This document shows positions 43,020-51,633 of a stretch of DNA of 64,000 nt, piece by piece. Below the pieces are notes generated by a model that was given only the letters and a program-made list of their open reading frames with translations, did no database searches and was not told the origin of the DNA. A program made the position numbers and the translations under genes. The stretch's first letter is position 1, and each line of letters opens with the position of its first letter. This DNA is from Bifidobacterium pseudolongum subsp. globosum (GTDB lineage Bacteria > Actinomycetota > Actinomycetes > Actinomycetales > Bifidobacteriaceae): the NCBI RefSeq assembly GCF_000741295.1, contig NZ_JGZG01000001.1:1-64000 (forward strand). The letters are read 5' to 3'.

Positions 43020-43696
43020 TGCGCCGCCTTTCCCGAAGCACCGACCAATTCACGGTCACTATGAGATTCAACGGATTTGCCGGTGGTTTTATTTCCACGC
43101 GCCGTTTTGCCATACCCGCGGGCCGCGGCGTACTCCGCGAGCTCCTGCTTGAGCTGGTTGCGCGCGCGGTTGAGGCGGCTCATCACCGTGCCTATCTTGA
43201 TGCCCTGCTCATCGGCCACCTGTTGGTACGATTTGCCGTCGATCGCGGCGTCGATGAACACCTGCCGGCGTTCCTCGGGCAGCTTGTTGAGCGCGGCCAT
43301 GATCTCTTCGGGGGCGAAGGCCTCGAGATACTCCTGCTCGGCGGAGCGCAGACCTTGCGACGCATGCTCGGACGCCGCATAGATGTCCCAATCGTCGTAC
43401 TCCCCCGTCGAATCGTTGGCGCGTTTCGGCCGGCGTTTGGCCTTGGCGTATTGGTTGAAGAACGCGTTGCGTTCGATCGTGGTCATCCACGCCTCGAAAT
43501 TCGACCCCGGCTTGAACGTGTCGAACGCCTTGAACCCACGCTCGAACGTGTCTTGCACCAAGTCCTGCGCGTCTTCGGGGTTGTTGGTGAATTTCATCGC
43601 CTGCCGGTACAGCGCATTCACCACGGGCATCGCCAGCTTCTCGAAGCGGGCCCGCTTCTCTTCCATGGTTTCGGCTTTGCTGTCTTGTTCGCTCAC
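43016..43696 (-). CDS. sigH: ECF sigma factor, SigR/SigH type
   Basis: 226 residues from GTG 43696, which lies exactly 7 nt after TAGAAT and without a ribosome-binding site (leaderless); ATG 43705 is the alternative and would give 229. Group ECF12 thiol-stress sigma factor. Seen: region 2 VVNALYRQAMKFTNNPEDAQ / DLVQDTFERGFKAFDTF and NFEAWMTTIERNAFFNQYAK, an acidic linker with DDWDIY, and region 4 LPEERRQVFIDAAIDGKSYQ / IGTVMSRLNRARNQLKQEL. The C-terminal ~35 residues are basic and likely disordered. Co-translated with its presumed anti-sigma factor. Confidence 0.9.
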   Translation of the reverse strand: MSEQDSKAETMEEKRARFEKLAMPVVNALYRQAMKFTNNPEDAQDLVQDTFERGFKAFDTFKPGSNFEAWMTTIERNAFFNQYAKAKRRPKRANDSTGEYDDWDIYAASEHASQGLRSAEQEYLEAFAPEEIMAALNKLPEERRQVFIDAAIDGKSYQQVADEQGIKIGTVMSRLNRARNQLKQELAEYAAARGYGKTARGNKTTGKSVESHSDRELVGASGKAAQ

Positions 43697-43822
43697 GCTG
43701 CCCATTCTACGGCACCGCTGCGCGATCCGCCCGCGGCATCGCGGCGAGCGTGGAGCGCCGCCGGGCACTTCATTGCCACGCGTTAGAATGCATACGCTAC
43801 GGAAATCCAAGGAGATCATGGC

Positions 43823-45355
43823 ATGACGTTGACATTGCAATCGGCCGCAACACTGCTGAACGAGCATCATCTGCTCAGGGAGATCATCACCCCGGACCAA
43901 TGGACGATGAACCCGGCCACCGTGGAGGGCTCCGGCAAGGAGTTCACCGCGATCACCTACAGCACCCAGCACATCGTCAACGGTGCGATCATGTGCTGTA
44001 AAGGCCGGTTCAAACCCGAATACCTCAAGCACGCCGACGAGCTGGGCATGGCCGCTTACGTGGCCGAGCACGACTACAGCGGGTACACGCAGGCCCCCGG
44101 ACTCATCGTCAACAACGCGAGCCAGGCGCTGAGCCTGCTCGCCCAGGCCTTCTACGACTATCCGCAGGACGAGCTCACGCTCATCGGCATCACCGGCACG
44201 AAAGGCAAGACCACGACCGCATACCTGACGCACGCCATCCTCAACGCCGTCTCAGGCGGCAAGGCCGCGCTGTTCTCTTCGGTCGACAACTGCCTCGACG
44301 GCGAGCACTACCACGAGTCCGACCTGACCACCCCGGAGTCGCTCGATGCGATCCGCATGATGCGCGAAGCGATCTCGTACGGCATGCAGTACCTGGTGAT
44401 GGAGGTCTCGTCGCAGGCGTACAAAGTCAACCGCGTCTACGGCCTCAACTTCGACGCCGCCGCGTTCCTCAACATCTCCCCCGACCACATCAGCCCCATC
44501 GAACACCCCACATTCGAGGATTACTTGTACTGTAAACGCCGCATCGTCGCCAACACCGACGCGCTCGTGCTCGGCGTGCCCGGCGACTTCGCGCCGCTCA
44601 TCGAACAGGACGCCGCACTCGCGCAGATCCCCGTCACCACATTCTCGATGACCGACCCCGCCGCCGACGTCACCGCCACGCCGGCGAACGCGCAGCATAC
44701 CGCGTTCGCCATGCGCGCAGGCGGCCAACCGCTTGGAGACCTTTCGCTCGCGATCAACGGCGACTTCAACTACGCGAACGCCGCCGCCGCGATCGCGCTC
44801 GCACACGCCGTGGGCGTCGATGTCTCCGACCCACGCGTGCTCGACTCCATGCGCGATGTGCGTATCTCAGGACGTATGGAGGAGACGCACGACTCGCAGT
44901 CGAACACCCTCGCGATCGTCGATTACGCGCACAACTACGCGTCGGTGAACGCGTTGCTCGACTACGTAGAGCAGCGGTACGGAAACGAACACCCGCACAT
45001 CACACTCGTCACCGGATCGGCCGGCAACAAGGCGATCGACCGGCGCAAGGAGATCATCGAAGCCGCGCAACACCGCGTGCAGACGATCATCCTCACGCAG
45101 GAAGACTCCGACACCGAGCCGTTCGAAGACATTTGCGCGCAGATGTACAACTACGTGACCGACCCGCATGTGGAGCGCATCATCGAACTCGACCGCCCCA
45201 CCGCCGTGCAGATGGCGGTCGATGCGGCGCGCGCACGCGACGGCTTCGACGTGCTGCTGTTCATCGGCAAAGGCGACGAACAATGGATCAAGGTGCTCAA
45301 CAAACACGTGCCATACGAAGGCGATGAACAGATCATCCGCCGACTCTTCGCGTGA
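43823..45355 (+). CDS. murE: MurE-like UDP-N-acetylmuramyl-peptide ligase
   Basis: 510 residues from ATG 43823; AAGGAG precedes. Mur ligase adding the third residue of the peptidoglycan stem peptide. Seen: ATP site GITGTKGKTTTAYLTHAIL (about 123-141), TTPESLDAIRMM (substrate Thr/Glu region), NISPDHISPIEHPTFEDYLY (about 216-235), the KRR Lys, DYAHNYASVNALLDYV (about 368-383) and SAGNKAIDRR. The position of the mDAP-selective DNPR motif reads EDSDTEP, so a different diamino acid (Lys/Orn) is likely, as known for bifidobacteria. TAGAAT at about 43785 is a promoter candidate. FemX follows after 14 bp. Confidence 0.9.
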   Translation: MTLTLQSAATLLNEHHLLREIITPDQWTMNPATVEGSGKEFTAITYSTQHIVNGAIMCCKGRFKPEYLKHADELGMAAYVAEHDYSGYTQAPGLIVNNASQALSLLAQAFYDYPQDELTLIGITGTKGKTTTAYLTHAILNAVSGGKAALFSSVDNCLDGEHYHESDLTTPESLDAIRMMREAISYGMQYLVMEVSSQAYKVNRVYGLNFDAAAFLNISPDHISPIEHPTFEDYLYCKRRIVANTDALVLGVPGDFAPLIEQDAALAQIPVTTFSMTDPAADVTATPANAQHTAFAMRAGGQPLGDLSLAINGDFNYANAAAAIALAHAVGVDVSDPRVLDSMRDVRISGRMEETHDSQSNTLAIVDYAHNYASVNALLDYVEQRYGNEHPHITLVTGSAGNKAIDRRKEIIEAAQHRVQTIILTQEDSDTEPFEDICAQMYNYVTDPHVERIIELDRPTAVQMAVDAARARDGFDVLLFIGKGDEQWIKVLNKHVPYEGDEQIIRRLFA

Positions 45356-45369
45356 CAACCGGAAGGAAC

Positions 45370-46419
45370 ATGATGATTACGATCGAACGCGTGACGCCGC
45401 AGACGCTCGAAAAGGAAGCGGCGGCCAACGGCATCGACCTGCCGATTGAGCAGACCGCAGTATGGGCCGATTTCCAGTCCGGCGTGGCCGGGCGCGCACC
45501 GTGGGGCAGCCTGCTCATCCGTGACAACGACACACTTGTGGCGGTCATCTCACTGATCGACATGGAGACGCACGGCTACCACTACCTGCGCTCCGTGCAC
45601 GGTCCAGCGTGGAAGACCAAGCCGAGCGAGGCGCAGGAACAGGCGGTGATCCAAGCGCTCGCCGACTTTGTGAAACTGCACGACAAGCATGTGGTGTTCC
45701 TGCGCATCGACACGTGGACAGACAAGGGCACCTACCCCGTGCTGTCCACAGTGCCGTACAACGAGACCGTGGTGCTCGACATCACCGGCGGCGACGAAGC
45801 TCTGCTTGCGCGCATGAAGAAGCGCGGCAGGCGTGATGTGCGCAAGGCATTGCGCGAAAGCCCAGCCGAGGTCGCGGATGAGACCGCACAGGCCACGCAG
45901 GACTTCGCCGATTACTACGCGGTGATGGTGGAGACCGCCAAGCGCGATGGCTTCACCGCCGCCCCCATGAGCGATTACACCGATATGATCAAGGCGCTTG
46001 GGCCAGATCATTGCCGTGTGTTCGCCGCGCGCATCGACGGCAAGGTTGTGGCGTGGACCATCGTGACGACCCACGGCAAGACGGCCGTGTACTACTACGC
46101 GTCCATGCTCACCTCGGTGCGCCGCCAGCATGTGCCGGACAAGCTGCTCTACTTCGCGGCCTGCACCTTGGGTCAGGAAGGATACGAGAAGCTTGACCTC
46201 ATGGGCATCGGCAACGATTTCGCACCTTCCCTCAAATCGCTCAACGACTTCAAGACGAAGTTCGCCCCCGACACCGTGATGATCGCCGCCGGGCGTGATA
46301 TCCCCATCAAGAAGGGGTTCTATACCATGCTGCGCATGGTGCAGAACGTGCGCCACGCGCTCAAGCCGAAGAAAAAGGCGAAGGCGAATCCCAAGCCGCA
46401 AGCCGCCCCGGCCAAGTAG
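45370..46419 (+). CDS. FemABX-family peptidoglycan interpeptide-bridge aminoacyltransferase
   Basis: 349 residues from ATG 45370 (or ATG 45373) after GGAAGGAAC. Uses aminoacyl-tRNA to build the cross-bridge on lipid II. Seen: N-terminal acyltransferase-like domain with IEQTAVWADFQSG (about 28-40), YHYLRSVHGPAW, VFLRIDTWT; RRDVRKAL helical region; and second domain with WTIVTTHGKTAVYYYASML / RRQHVPDKLLYFAACTLGQE, YEKLDLMGIG and SLKSLNDFKTKFAP. The Lys/Pro/Ala tail is disordered. Placement behind the MurE-like gene supports a joint role in stem-peptide extension and bridge formation. Confidence 0.92.
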   Translation: MMITIERVTPQTLEKEAAANGIDLPIEQTAVWADFQSGVAGRAPWGSLLIRDNDTLVAVISLIDMETHGYHYLRSVHGPAWKTKPSEAQEQAVIQALADFVKLHDKHVVFLRIDTWTDKGTYPVLSTVPYNETVVLDITGGDEALLARMKKRGRRDVRKALRESPAEVADETAQATQDFADYYAVMVETAKRDGFTAAPMSDYTDMIKALGPDHCRVFAARIDGKVVAWTIVTTHGKTAVYYYASMLTSVRRQHVPDKLLYFAACTLGQEGYEKLDLMGIGNDFAPSLKSLNDFKTKFAPDTVMIAAGRDIPIKKGFYTMLRMVQNVRHALKPKKKAKANPKPQAAPAK

Positions 46420-46422
46420 CCC

Positions 46423-46448
46423 AATGCCGCCACTGCCGTGGCGGCATT
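46423..46448 (+). terminator. Terminator hairpin after femX
   Basis: Arms AATGCCGCCAC (46423-46433) and GTGGCGGCATT (46438-46448), loop TGCC, four bases after the femX stop. Confidence 0.7.
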
Positions 46449-46723
46449 GTTGTTGGTGGCTAGCCACTAGCCACCAACAACTACCGGAGGGCTTCTTGGC
46501 GTCCGTTCGTGGCTACCTACTAGACATCTGCAGCTAACAATCATCATCTACATGGCTGTAGGTGTCTACCGTCAGTCACCTACAGCCATCTATTGCCTCA
46601 ATGGTGACTATTGGTGATGGCGCGCACCCAGAAACGGCCATTTTCCAAGCGCGACACACCCCTCCGTACACATTGCCCCGCGTGGATTGCGCAACACCGA
46701 TCGCGTTCCTTATTGTCAACTGC
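46449..46723. repeat. Inverted-repeat cluster on the left of the AbiEi-like gene
   Basis: Contains TTGTTGGTGGCTA-gccac-TAGCCACCAACAA (46450-46480), a related partial copy GGCTACCTACTAGACA (46511-46526) and ATGGCTGTAGGTG...CACCTACAGCCAT (46552-46589, 12-nt loop). The words GGCTAGCCACTAG and CACCAAC recur on the other side of the gene at 47.7-47.8 kb. GC content falls in this stretch. Confidence 0.6.
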
Positions 46724-47680
46724 ATGAAAAAGGACACACGTATTGAACATCTTCTCGATGAAGCCGAGCAGCATGGTCTGTGTGCGATAGCAGCGGACGA
46801 CAATCAACGGCGCAGACTCGCACGCCGCGTTGAGAGCGGGGAGCTTGTCAACCCGCATCCCGGTTTGTATATCCGGGCGGATGTATGGAACGAGCTCAAT
46901 CCCACCAAACGCAAACGCGCCATGGTGAGAACACTCGCTCGCATCCACCCTGACAGGGTGTTTGCCGCAGAAAGCGCGGTGTGCATGTTCGATCTTGAGC
47001 AGCCATACGACATCCACCCCGACAACGAACTGACAATCGCCTCGCCATCGCGCAGCGGCATACGCGTCTTTGTGAAAACCGGGTTCATCAAACGCACGTT
47101 GTACGTTCCCAATATGCAGGCGGTGAGCGTCAATGGTGTGCACGTGACGTCACTCGCCCGCACGCTGTTTGATTGCGCAAGGCTCCTGCCGTTCGAATGC
47201 ATGCTCCCCATCGCCGATTCCGCAGCCAGGGCCGGTTTTGATATGGCATCGTTGACGCAGTTTCCGACCGCACACTTCAATGAAGCAAACAACATCGCCC
47301 GCCTGCTCACCTATACCGATCCACTGAGCGACAATGGCGGTGAGTCACGCGCACGTGCCGTGATGATCGCCGGTGGCTACATGCTGCCCCACCTGCAATA
47401 TCCATTTCCCAATCCGGATAATCCCGCATTCCCCTTGCGTGTTGACTTCATCTGGTTTCTTCCGGGGGATGTCACGGTCGTGGGCGAATACGACGGCATG
47501 GCGAAATACGGGAACACGTGGACCGAAGTGAACACGCATGTCACCAAGCAGTGCAAACGCGATGCGTATCTGCGCAAACGCGGCGTCACCACGATTGTGC
47601 ACTTCAGTTTCGACGATGTCATCCACCGCGAACTGCTGTACAGGAAACTTGATGACGCGGGTATTCCACGCATGCATTGA
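46724..47680 (+). CDS. AbiEi-like protein with nuclease-like C-terminal domain
   Basis: 318 residues from ATG 46724; no clear ribosome-binding site, so the start is uncertain. N-terminal winged-helix part (HLLDEAEQHGLCAIAADDNQ, RRLARRVESGELVNPHPGLY) is typical of AbiEi-type antitoxin/transcription factor domains, followed by a middle region with AAESAVCMFDLEQPY and VTSLARTLFDCARLLPF. The C-terminal part LRVDFIWFLPG...VVGEYDGMAKY...LRKRGVTTIVHF has the D...ExDGxxK arrangement of Vsr/DUF559-like PD-(D/E)XK folds. No AbiEii nucleotidyltransferase toxin is adjacent. Base composition is less GC-rich than neighbours, and repeats flank it, suggesting acquisition by transfer. Role in defence is inferred. 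Confidence 0.8.
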   Translation: MKKDTRIEHLLDEAEQHGLCAIAADDNQRRRLARRVESGELVNPHPGLYIRADVWNELNPTKRKRAMVRTLARIHPDRVFAAESAVCMFDLEQPYDIHPDNELTIASPSRSGIRVFVKTGFIKRTLYVPNMQAVSVNGVHVTSLARTLFDCARLLPFECMLPIADSAARAGFDMASLTQFPTAHFNEANNIARLLTYTDPLSDNGGESRARAVMIAGGYMLPHLQYPFPNPDNPAFPLRVDFIWFLPGDVTVVGEYDGMAKYGNTWTEVNTHVTKQCKRDAYLRKRGVTTIVHFSFDDVIHRELLYRKLDDAGIPRMH

Positions 47681-47700
47681 CGATGAACGACTGCGCTCCC

Positions 47701-47840
47701 AGTGTCTATTGGTGTCTAGTGGGCAGACACCAACAGCCGCCTACCTCCTCTGTGGCAGCCTCATGTGGCTAGTCACTAGACACCAACTACCAGCACTACG
47801 CCCATACAAGGCTATCCGTGGCTAGCCACTAGACGCGGAA
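47701..47840. repeat. Inverted-repeat cluster on the right of the AbiEi-like gene
   Basis: Contains TTGGTGTCT-agtgggc-AGACACCAA (47709-47733), GGCTAGTCACTAGACACCAA (47767-47786) and GTGGCTAGCCACTAG (47818-47832). These share the core GGCTAGYCACTAG and CACCAAC with the left cluster, so the AbiEi-like gene is bracketed by one repeat family. Confidence 0.65.
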
Positions 47841-47852
47841 GGACACTATCGA

Positions 47853-49397
47853 CTACTCCGCGGTGTCGTCATCGCCGCCGAGGATGCTGTTGACGTCGAA
47901 GACGTCGAAATCGGTGTCCGCATCCGATTCGTATTCGCGCTCGGCCTCGTCCTCCACACTGGCGGCATCGCGCGCGTCGGGCGTCACCACCGGCTGATGC
48001 ACACGCTCGGCCTTGCTCAACTTCAGATCGGGATGGATCGATTCCTTGAGCAGCATGCGCGCGTCACCGGCGGTCACGAAGCTGCCGCAGATCAGCACAC
48101 CGTGCCCGTAGCCGACGCCGAGCTCGTCTTCGGCATCCACGCGGTTCACCGCCTCCTGGATCGCCTCGGGCAGGTCCGGAATGCACGTCACGCGCTCCGG
48201 GCCGAACACCTCGCGCGCGATGTCCGCCAGCTGTTCCGCAGGCATCACGCGGTCCTTCCATGAATTCTCGGTGACGATGATCTCGCTGACGATCGGCTCG
48301 AGCACGCCCAGATACTCCTCGACCTGCTTGTCCTCCATCATCGCGACGACGGCGACGAGCTGCGTGAAGTCGTAGTTCTCCTCGATCGCCGCGCGCAACG
48401 CCTCGGCCGCGTTGACGTTGTGTCCGCCGTCGATGATGATTGTCGGCGAGTTCCTCACCTGTTCGATGCGCCCAGGAATCTTGACCGAGCTCAGCGCCTC
48501 GCCGACGAGGTCGCCGTCGAGCGGGCCGGTCACCGGAATGACGACCTCCGCCGCACACAGTGCCGCGAGCGCGTTGTGCGCCTGATGCTCGCCGAATTTG
48601 TCGAGCGGCACGTCCGCGTAAGTGCCGTTCGGCGTGCGCAGCGTCACCATCTGACCGCCCACGGCCGGCATGCGCGCCACGACTTCCGCCTCCACCCCAT
48701 CGCGCACAAGCGTGGCGTGGTTTTCAGCCGCCGCCTGCTCGATGATCGGCATGACCTCGTCCTCATGCGGCTGCCTGCCGATGATCGCCGTGCAGCCAGG
48801 CTTGATGATGCCGACCTTCTCCGCGGCGATCTGCTCGACCGTGTCGCCGAGCCATGCCATATGGTCCATGTCGATCGGTCCGATGACGGCGGCGTCCGCG
48901 TCGAGCACGTTCGTTGCGTCCCAGCGGCCGCCCATGCCGACTTCGATAATCGCGACGTCGACCGGTGCATCCGCGAACTTCCAGATGGCCATCGCGGTGA
49001 GCACCTCGAAGAAGCTCATGCGCGGTGCGCCTTCTGCGTCCATCTTCGCGTCGACGAGCGCGACAAAGTCTTTCACCTGATCCCACAGTTCCACAAAATC
49101 GTCGTCGGACAGGCGCTGCCCGTCGATCGCGATGCGCTCGTTCACATGCTCAAGGTGCGGCGATGTGTACAGTCCAGTGCGCATGCCGTATGCGCGGCAG
49201 ATTGCTTCGGCCATGCGCGCCGTCGAGCCTTTGCCGTTGGTGCCGGTGATGTGGATGATGCGGAACGAATCCTGCGGGTCACCAAGCAGGTCGAGGATCA
49301 TCTTCATTCGTTTGAGATCCAGATTCGTTGTGTTCCGTTCGCTCGGACGTCCCATGATGTCACGTTCGACGTCGTGGATGCTGCTCTTGTCTGCCAT
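47853..49397 (-). CDS. folC: Folylpolyglutamate synthase / dihydrofolate synthase
   Basis: 514 residues. Mur-ligase-fold enzyme adding glutamate to folates (and in some cases making dihydrofolate). Seen: FRIIHITGTNGKGSTARMAE (about 45-64), TGLYTSPHLEHVNERI (about 73-88), EVGMGGRWDATNVLDADAAV, IGPIDMDHMAWLGDTVEQIA, NALAALCAAE, IIIDGGHNVNAAEALRAA, and ATP-domain segments to about 455. The last ~50 residues are acidic and disordered. Longer than the usual ~430 because of this tail and a few loops. Nothing in its context suggests an operon partner. Confidence 0.93.
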   Translation of the reverse strand: MADKSSIHDVERDIMGRPSERNTTNLDLKRMKMILDLLGDPQDSFRIIHITGTNGKGSTARMAEAICRAYGMRTGLYTSPHLEHVNERIAIDGQRLSDDDFVELWDQVKDFVALVDAKMDAEGAPRMSFFEVLTAMAIWKFADAPVDVAIIEVGMGGRWDATNVLDADAAVIGPIDMDHMAWLGDTVEQIAAEKVGIIKPGCTAIIGRQPHEDEVMPIIEQAAAENHATLVRDGVEAEVVARMPAVGGQMVTLRTPNGTYADVPLDKFGEHQAHNALAALCAAEVVIPVTGPLDGDLVGEALSSVKIPGRIEQVRNSPTIIIDGGHNVNAAEALRAAIEENYDFTQLVAVVAMMEDKQVEEYLGVLEPIVSEIIVTENSWKDRVMPAEQLADIAREVFGPERVTCIPDLPEAIQEAVNRVDAEDELGVGYGHGVLICGSFVTAGDARMLLKESIHPDLKLSKAERVHQPVVTPDARDAASVEDEAEREYESDADTDFDVFDVNSILGGDDDTAE

Positions 49398-49529
49398 TCG
49401 TTCTTGGCCTTCCCGCTGTGTGCTGCCGACTTGATACAGCTGTCCATTCTATGCCGTTGACTGACCATCCACCGCGAGCGATGCCAACGCTCCTCGCGAC
49501 TCACCCACGCTACTATCTAGTATCCGGAC

Positions 49530-50009
49530 TCAGCCGTTCCCCCAATCCTGCAGGACCCACGTTTTCGTGCCATCATCCTGCGGCAGCAACATGTACCATT
49601 CCACGTGGTCCTCGTCGTCGACATGCTCTTGGCAGGTCATGTCGACGAACAGTACAGCCGCGCCATCGCGCCCATGTTCCCTCACCGCTCTTCCGAGTGC
49701 GGAACCGTGGCCTTCGTCATAGGAGTCGATCTCCATATCGACAATATCCTCGCTCTGCCGTTCGTCATACTTGACCTTGTCGACGCTGCAGTTCTTCATC
49801 CCCGCGTTCGCTCTGTACGACGCCTGCACCAAGTCGTCCAGCTGTGCGGTCTTGAATTTCGAGGATGCGGAGATTTCGACCTTTGTATGCGATGTGTCAA
49901 GCGGTTTCGGCCACAGCCACCACACGCCCACCGCAACCGCTGCTACTACGACCACTGCGACGATTGCCTTTGTCAGCCGCTTCCACGAATGTGCACTATG
50001 CGATTCCAC
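49530..50009 (-). CDS. Membrane-anchored hypothetical protein
   Basis: 159 residues from GTG 50009, preceded by GGGGAAAC. Short basic N terminus, one membrane helix (AIVAVVVVAAVAVGVWWLW, about 15-33), then a ~125-residue extracytoplasmic domain with two Cys (KNCSVDK and MTCQEH) that could form a disulfide, and Trp-rich end EWYMLLPQDDGTKTWVLQDW. Family not recognised. The next gene upstream on the same strand is the GNAT protein, 37 bp away, so they may be cotranscribed. Confidence 0.65.
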   Translation of the reverse strand: MESHSAHSWKRLTKAIVAVVVVAAVAVGVWWLWPKPLDTSHTKVEISASSKFKTAQLDDLVQASYRANAGMKNCSVDKVKYDERQSEDIVDMEIDSYDEGHGSALGRAVREHGRDGAAVLFVDMTCQEHVDDEDHVEWYMLLPQDDGTKTWVLQDWGNG

Positions 50010-50046
50010 GTTTCCCCATCCCTATATCTATGGTGATGCCGTCCCT

Positions 50047-50613
50047 TCAGTCGCGCAACATCTGCCAATAGTCGTAGTAGTGCGTGCCGTCGTGCCCGAT
50101 GAGCGGCTGGCGCTTCGCGGCATACCCCGCGTTCGCGAGCGCCGCGCGGCGCTCGACCGCGTAGATCGGCGCCTTCGTCGCGATCTTCGCGCAACCGAAC
50201 AGCGTCATGAATGGCACGGAGACGAGATTGAGGATGCTGCATATGACATCCTCGCGTTCGTACGCGGCCGCCAGATCGATGCGCAGAATGCCGCAGTCGT
50301 CATAGTAATCGTCTCTTTCGCGCCGAAACATCTCAAGCGTGCCAATCACTCCCCCTGCTTCCAGTGATTCGACAGCGAAGCGCACAAAGCCGCGGTTCTC
50401 GTGGTATTCGATGAGCCAGTATTTTATACTCTCCTGCACGTCGTGCAATGTGCGGCAGTAGAAATTCGCGCCGTGGCAGTTGTCGGAGTTGAAGAACGGC
50501 AGCGCGAGCTTGTCACTATATACGGCGAGCAGGTCCTCGGCGTCCCTGGGTTCGATCAAGCGGATGCGGTAAGCGTCGTCACTCAGTTCCGGGCAGTTGT
50601 CATAGATATTCAT
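50047..50613 (-). CDS. GNAT-family N-acetyltransferase
   Basis: 188 residues; AGGATTGAAAC precedes ATG. RimJ/RimL-type GNAT pattern: YRIRLIEPRDAEDLLAVYSD (about 15-34), FVRFAVESLEAGGVIGTLEM (strands around residue 85), ILRIDLAAAYEREDVICSIL (pyrophosphate-loop region, though the RxxGxG/A consensus is not intact), and AANAGY-like ALANAGYAAKRQPL near the end. The substrate is unknown. Possible loss of CoA binding should be considered because the loop is atypical. Confidence 0.8.
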   Translation of the reverse strand: MNIYDNCPELSDDAYRIRLIEPRDAEDLLAVYSDKLALPFFNSDNCHGANFYCRTLHDVQESIKYWLIEYHENRGFVRFAVESLEAGGVIGTLEMFRRERDDYYDDCGILRIDLAAAYEREDVICSILNLVSVPFMTLFGCAKIATKAPIYAVERRAALANAGYAAKRQPLIGHDGTHYYDYWQMLRD

Positions 50614-50685
50614 GTTTCAATCCTAGCCTTCCGAGCGGCGGTGACGCGCTTAGACCCTCCAATGATCTCTCTGCGTTGATAGGGC

Positions 50686-51123
50686 CTAGTTTTCCTCCGG
50701 TGGCAAAGGAATCGTAATGTCATCCAACATGGCAACAGGTCCAAAATCCACAGAGTCTTCTTCGAGAAGAGACTCGAGCAACTCAACCAATGCAGGGGTG
50801 TCATTTACAACCGAACCGTACAGAATACGAAGGTCCACCTCGTCGTATTTATGCACCAACCAATCCCGCGTGCCTGCAATCTCACGCCAATCAACAGAGC
50901 TCTCATCTGACCTGAATTCCCGAGAGAGTCCTTTCACGTGTTCCCCAACTTGGGCAATTGCCATCGCGACTGCGAACTGGGTTTGCACATGCGATTCATC
51001 GGAGAATTCGTCGAAGGTCATCTCTCCTATGAACGAGGATGCGAGATTCAGGTATCTCAGCATGGCCGCCAAATGCACGGCGTCTTTTTCACCCAGACTC
51101 ATGCTCTGCCATCCCCTCTTCAT
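50686..51123 (-). CDS. hepT: HepT-like HEPN ribonuclease toxin
   Basis: 145 residues, overlapping the MntA stop by ATGA. HEPN (DUF86) all-helical protein: DAVHLAAMLRYLNLASSFIG, FAVAMAIAQVGEHVKGLSRE, then RDWLVHKYDEVDLRILYG carrying the exact RxxxxHxY motif (R, H and Y of RDWLVHKY, about 87-94). In characterised systems this motif cuts RNA and its Tyr is AMPylated by MntA. Length normal. GC content is lower than in the surrounding housekeeping genes. Confidence 0.85.
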   Translation of the reverse strand: MKRGWQSMSLGEKDAVHLAAMLRYLNLASSFIGEMTFDEFSDESHVQTQFAVAMAIAQVGEHVKGLSREFRSDESSVDWREIAGTRDWLVHKYDEVDLRILYGSVVNDTPALVELLESLLEEDSVDFGPVAMLDDITIPLPPEEN

Positions 51124-51452
51124 AGGATCTTATAAACGGGATGCTGTTGCAGATTACGCATGAACGCTCGGCGGATACGCTCCGAATCCCTGTCTTTTTT
51201 GGGCTCATCAAGATACTCTTTGCGGACCAGATCCACGGGCCTGCCCAGAGACTGGCTCAGTCTCCTTCGAAAATCGATGACCATCCGATACTGCTCTGGA
51301 GTACATGGCAGATTGTAGATGAAATCGACGTCGGACTGTTCGTTTTGCGTTCCCCGCGCCATCGAACCGAACAAATACAGTTCCTTGATTCCATATTCCT
51401 GTGCGATTGGCACCGCAATAGCTGCAATCTTGTGTGGTGTGAGATGCTCCAT
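51120..51452 (-). CDS. mntA: MntA-like minimal nucleotidyltransferase antitoxin
   Basis: 110 residues; GGAAGGAGAAGGC precedes ATG. Minimal nucleotidyltransferase: KELYLFGSMARGTQNEQSDV followed by DF gives the GSxARG...SDxDF catalytic motif (about 23-43), then RRRLSQSLGRPVDLVRKEYL. In known HEPN/MNT pairs it inactivates HepT by adding AMP. First gene of the two-gene unit, coupled to hepT by a 4-bp overlap, in the usual antitoxin-first order of this type. Confidence 0.85.
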   Translation of the reverse strand: MEHLTPHKIAAIAVPIAQEYGIKELYLFGSMARGTQNEQSDVDFIYNLPCTPEQYRMVIDFRRRLSQSLGRPVDLVRKEYLDEPKKDRDSERIRRAFMRNLQQHPVYKIL

Positions 51453-51633
51453 GCCTTCTCCTTCCGCACATACTGAACATTATTTTATCATCAGCCAGCA
51501 TGGGATTCATATAAAGCTTTTCGGAACCGCAAATTTGTGCAACTCCACACGCTCCGTGAACACGTTCGCTGTGGTGACTACGATGTTGGGCGACAGCCAC
51601 CGCGTTCCACAAGCAGATGAAGAAAGGGCAGGA

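Noticed and set aside
46724-47680. A complete AbiE toxin-antitoxin system
   Set aside because: No AbiEii-type nucleotidyltransferase lies next to the AbiEi-like gene; the MntA gene 3.4 kb away already has its own HepT partner.
46449-47840. CRISPR array
   Set aside because: Repeats are few, irregularly spaced, in both orientations and flank a gene; no Cas gene is in the window.
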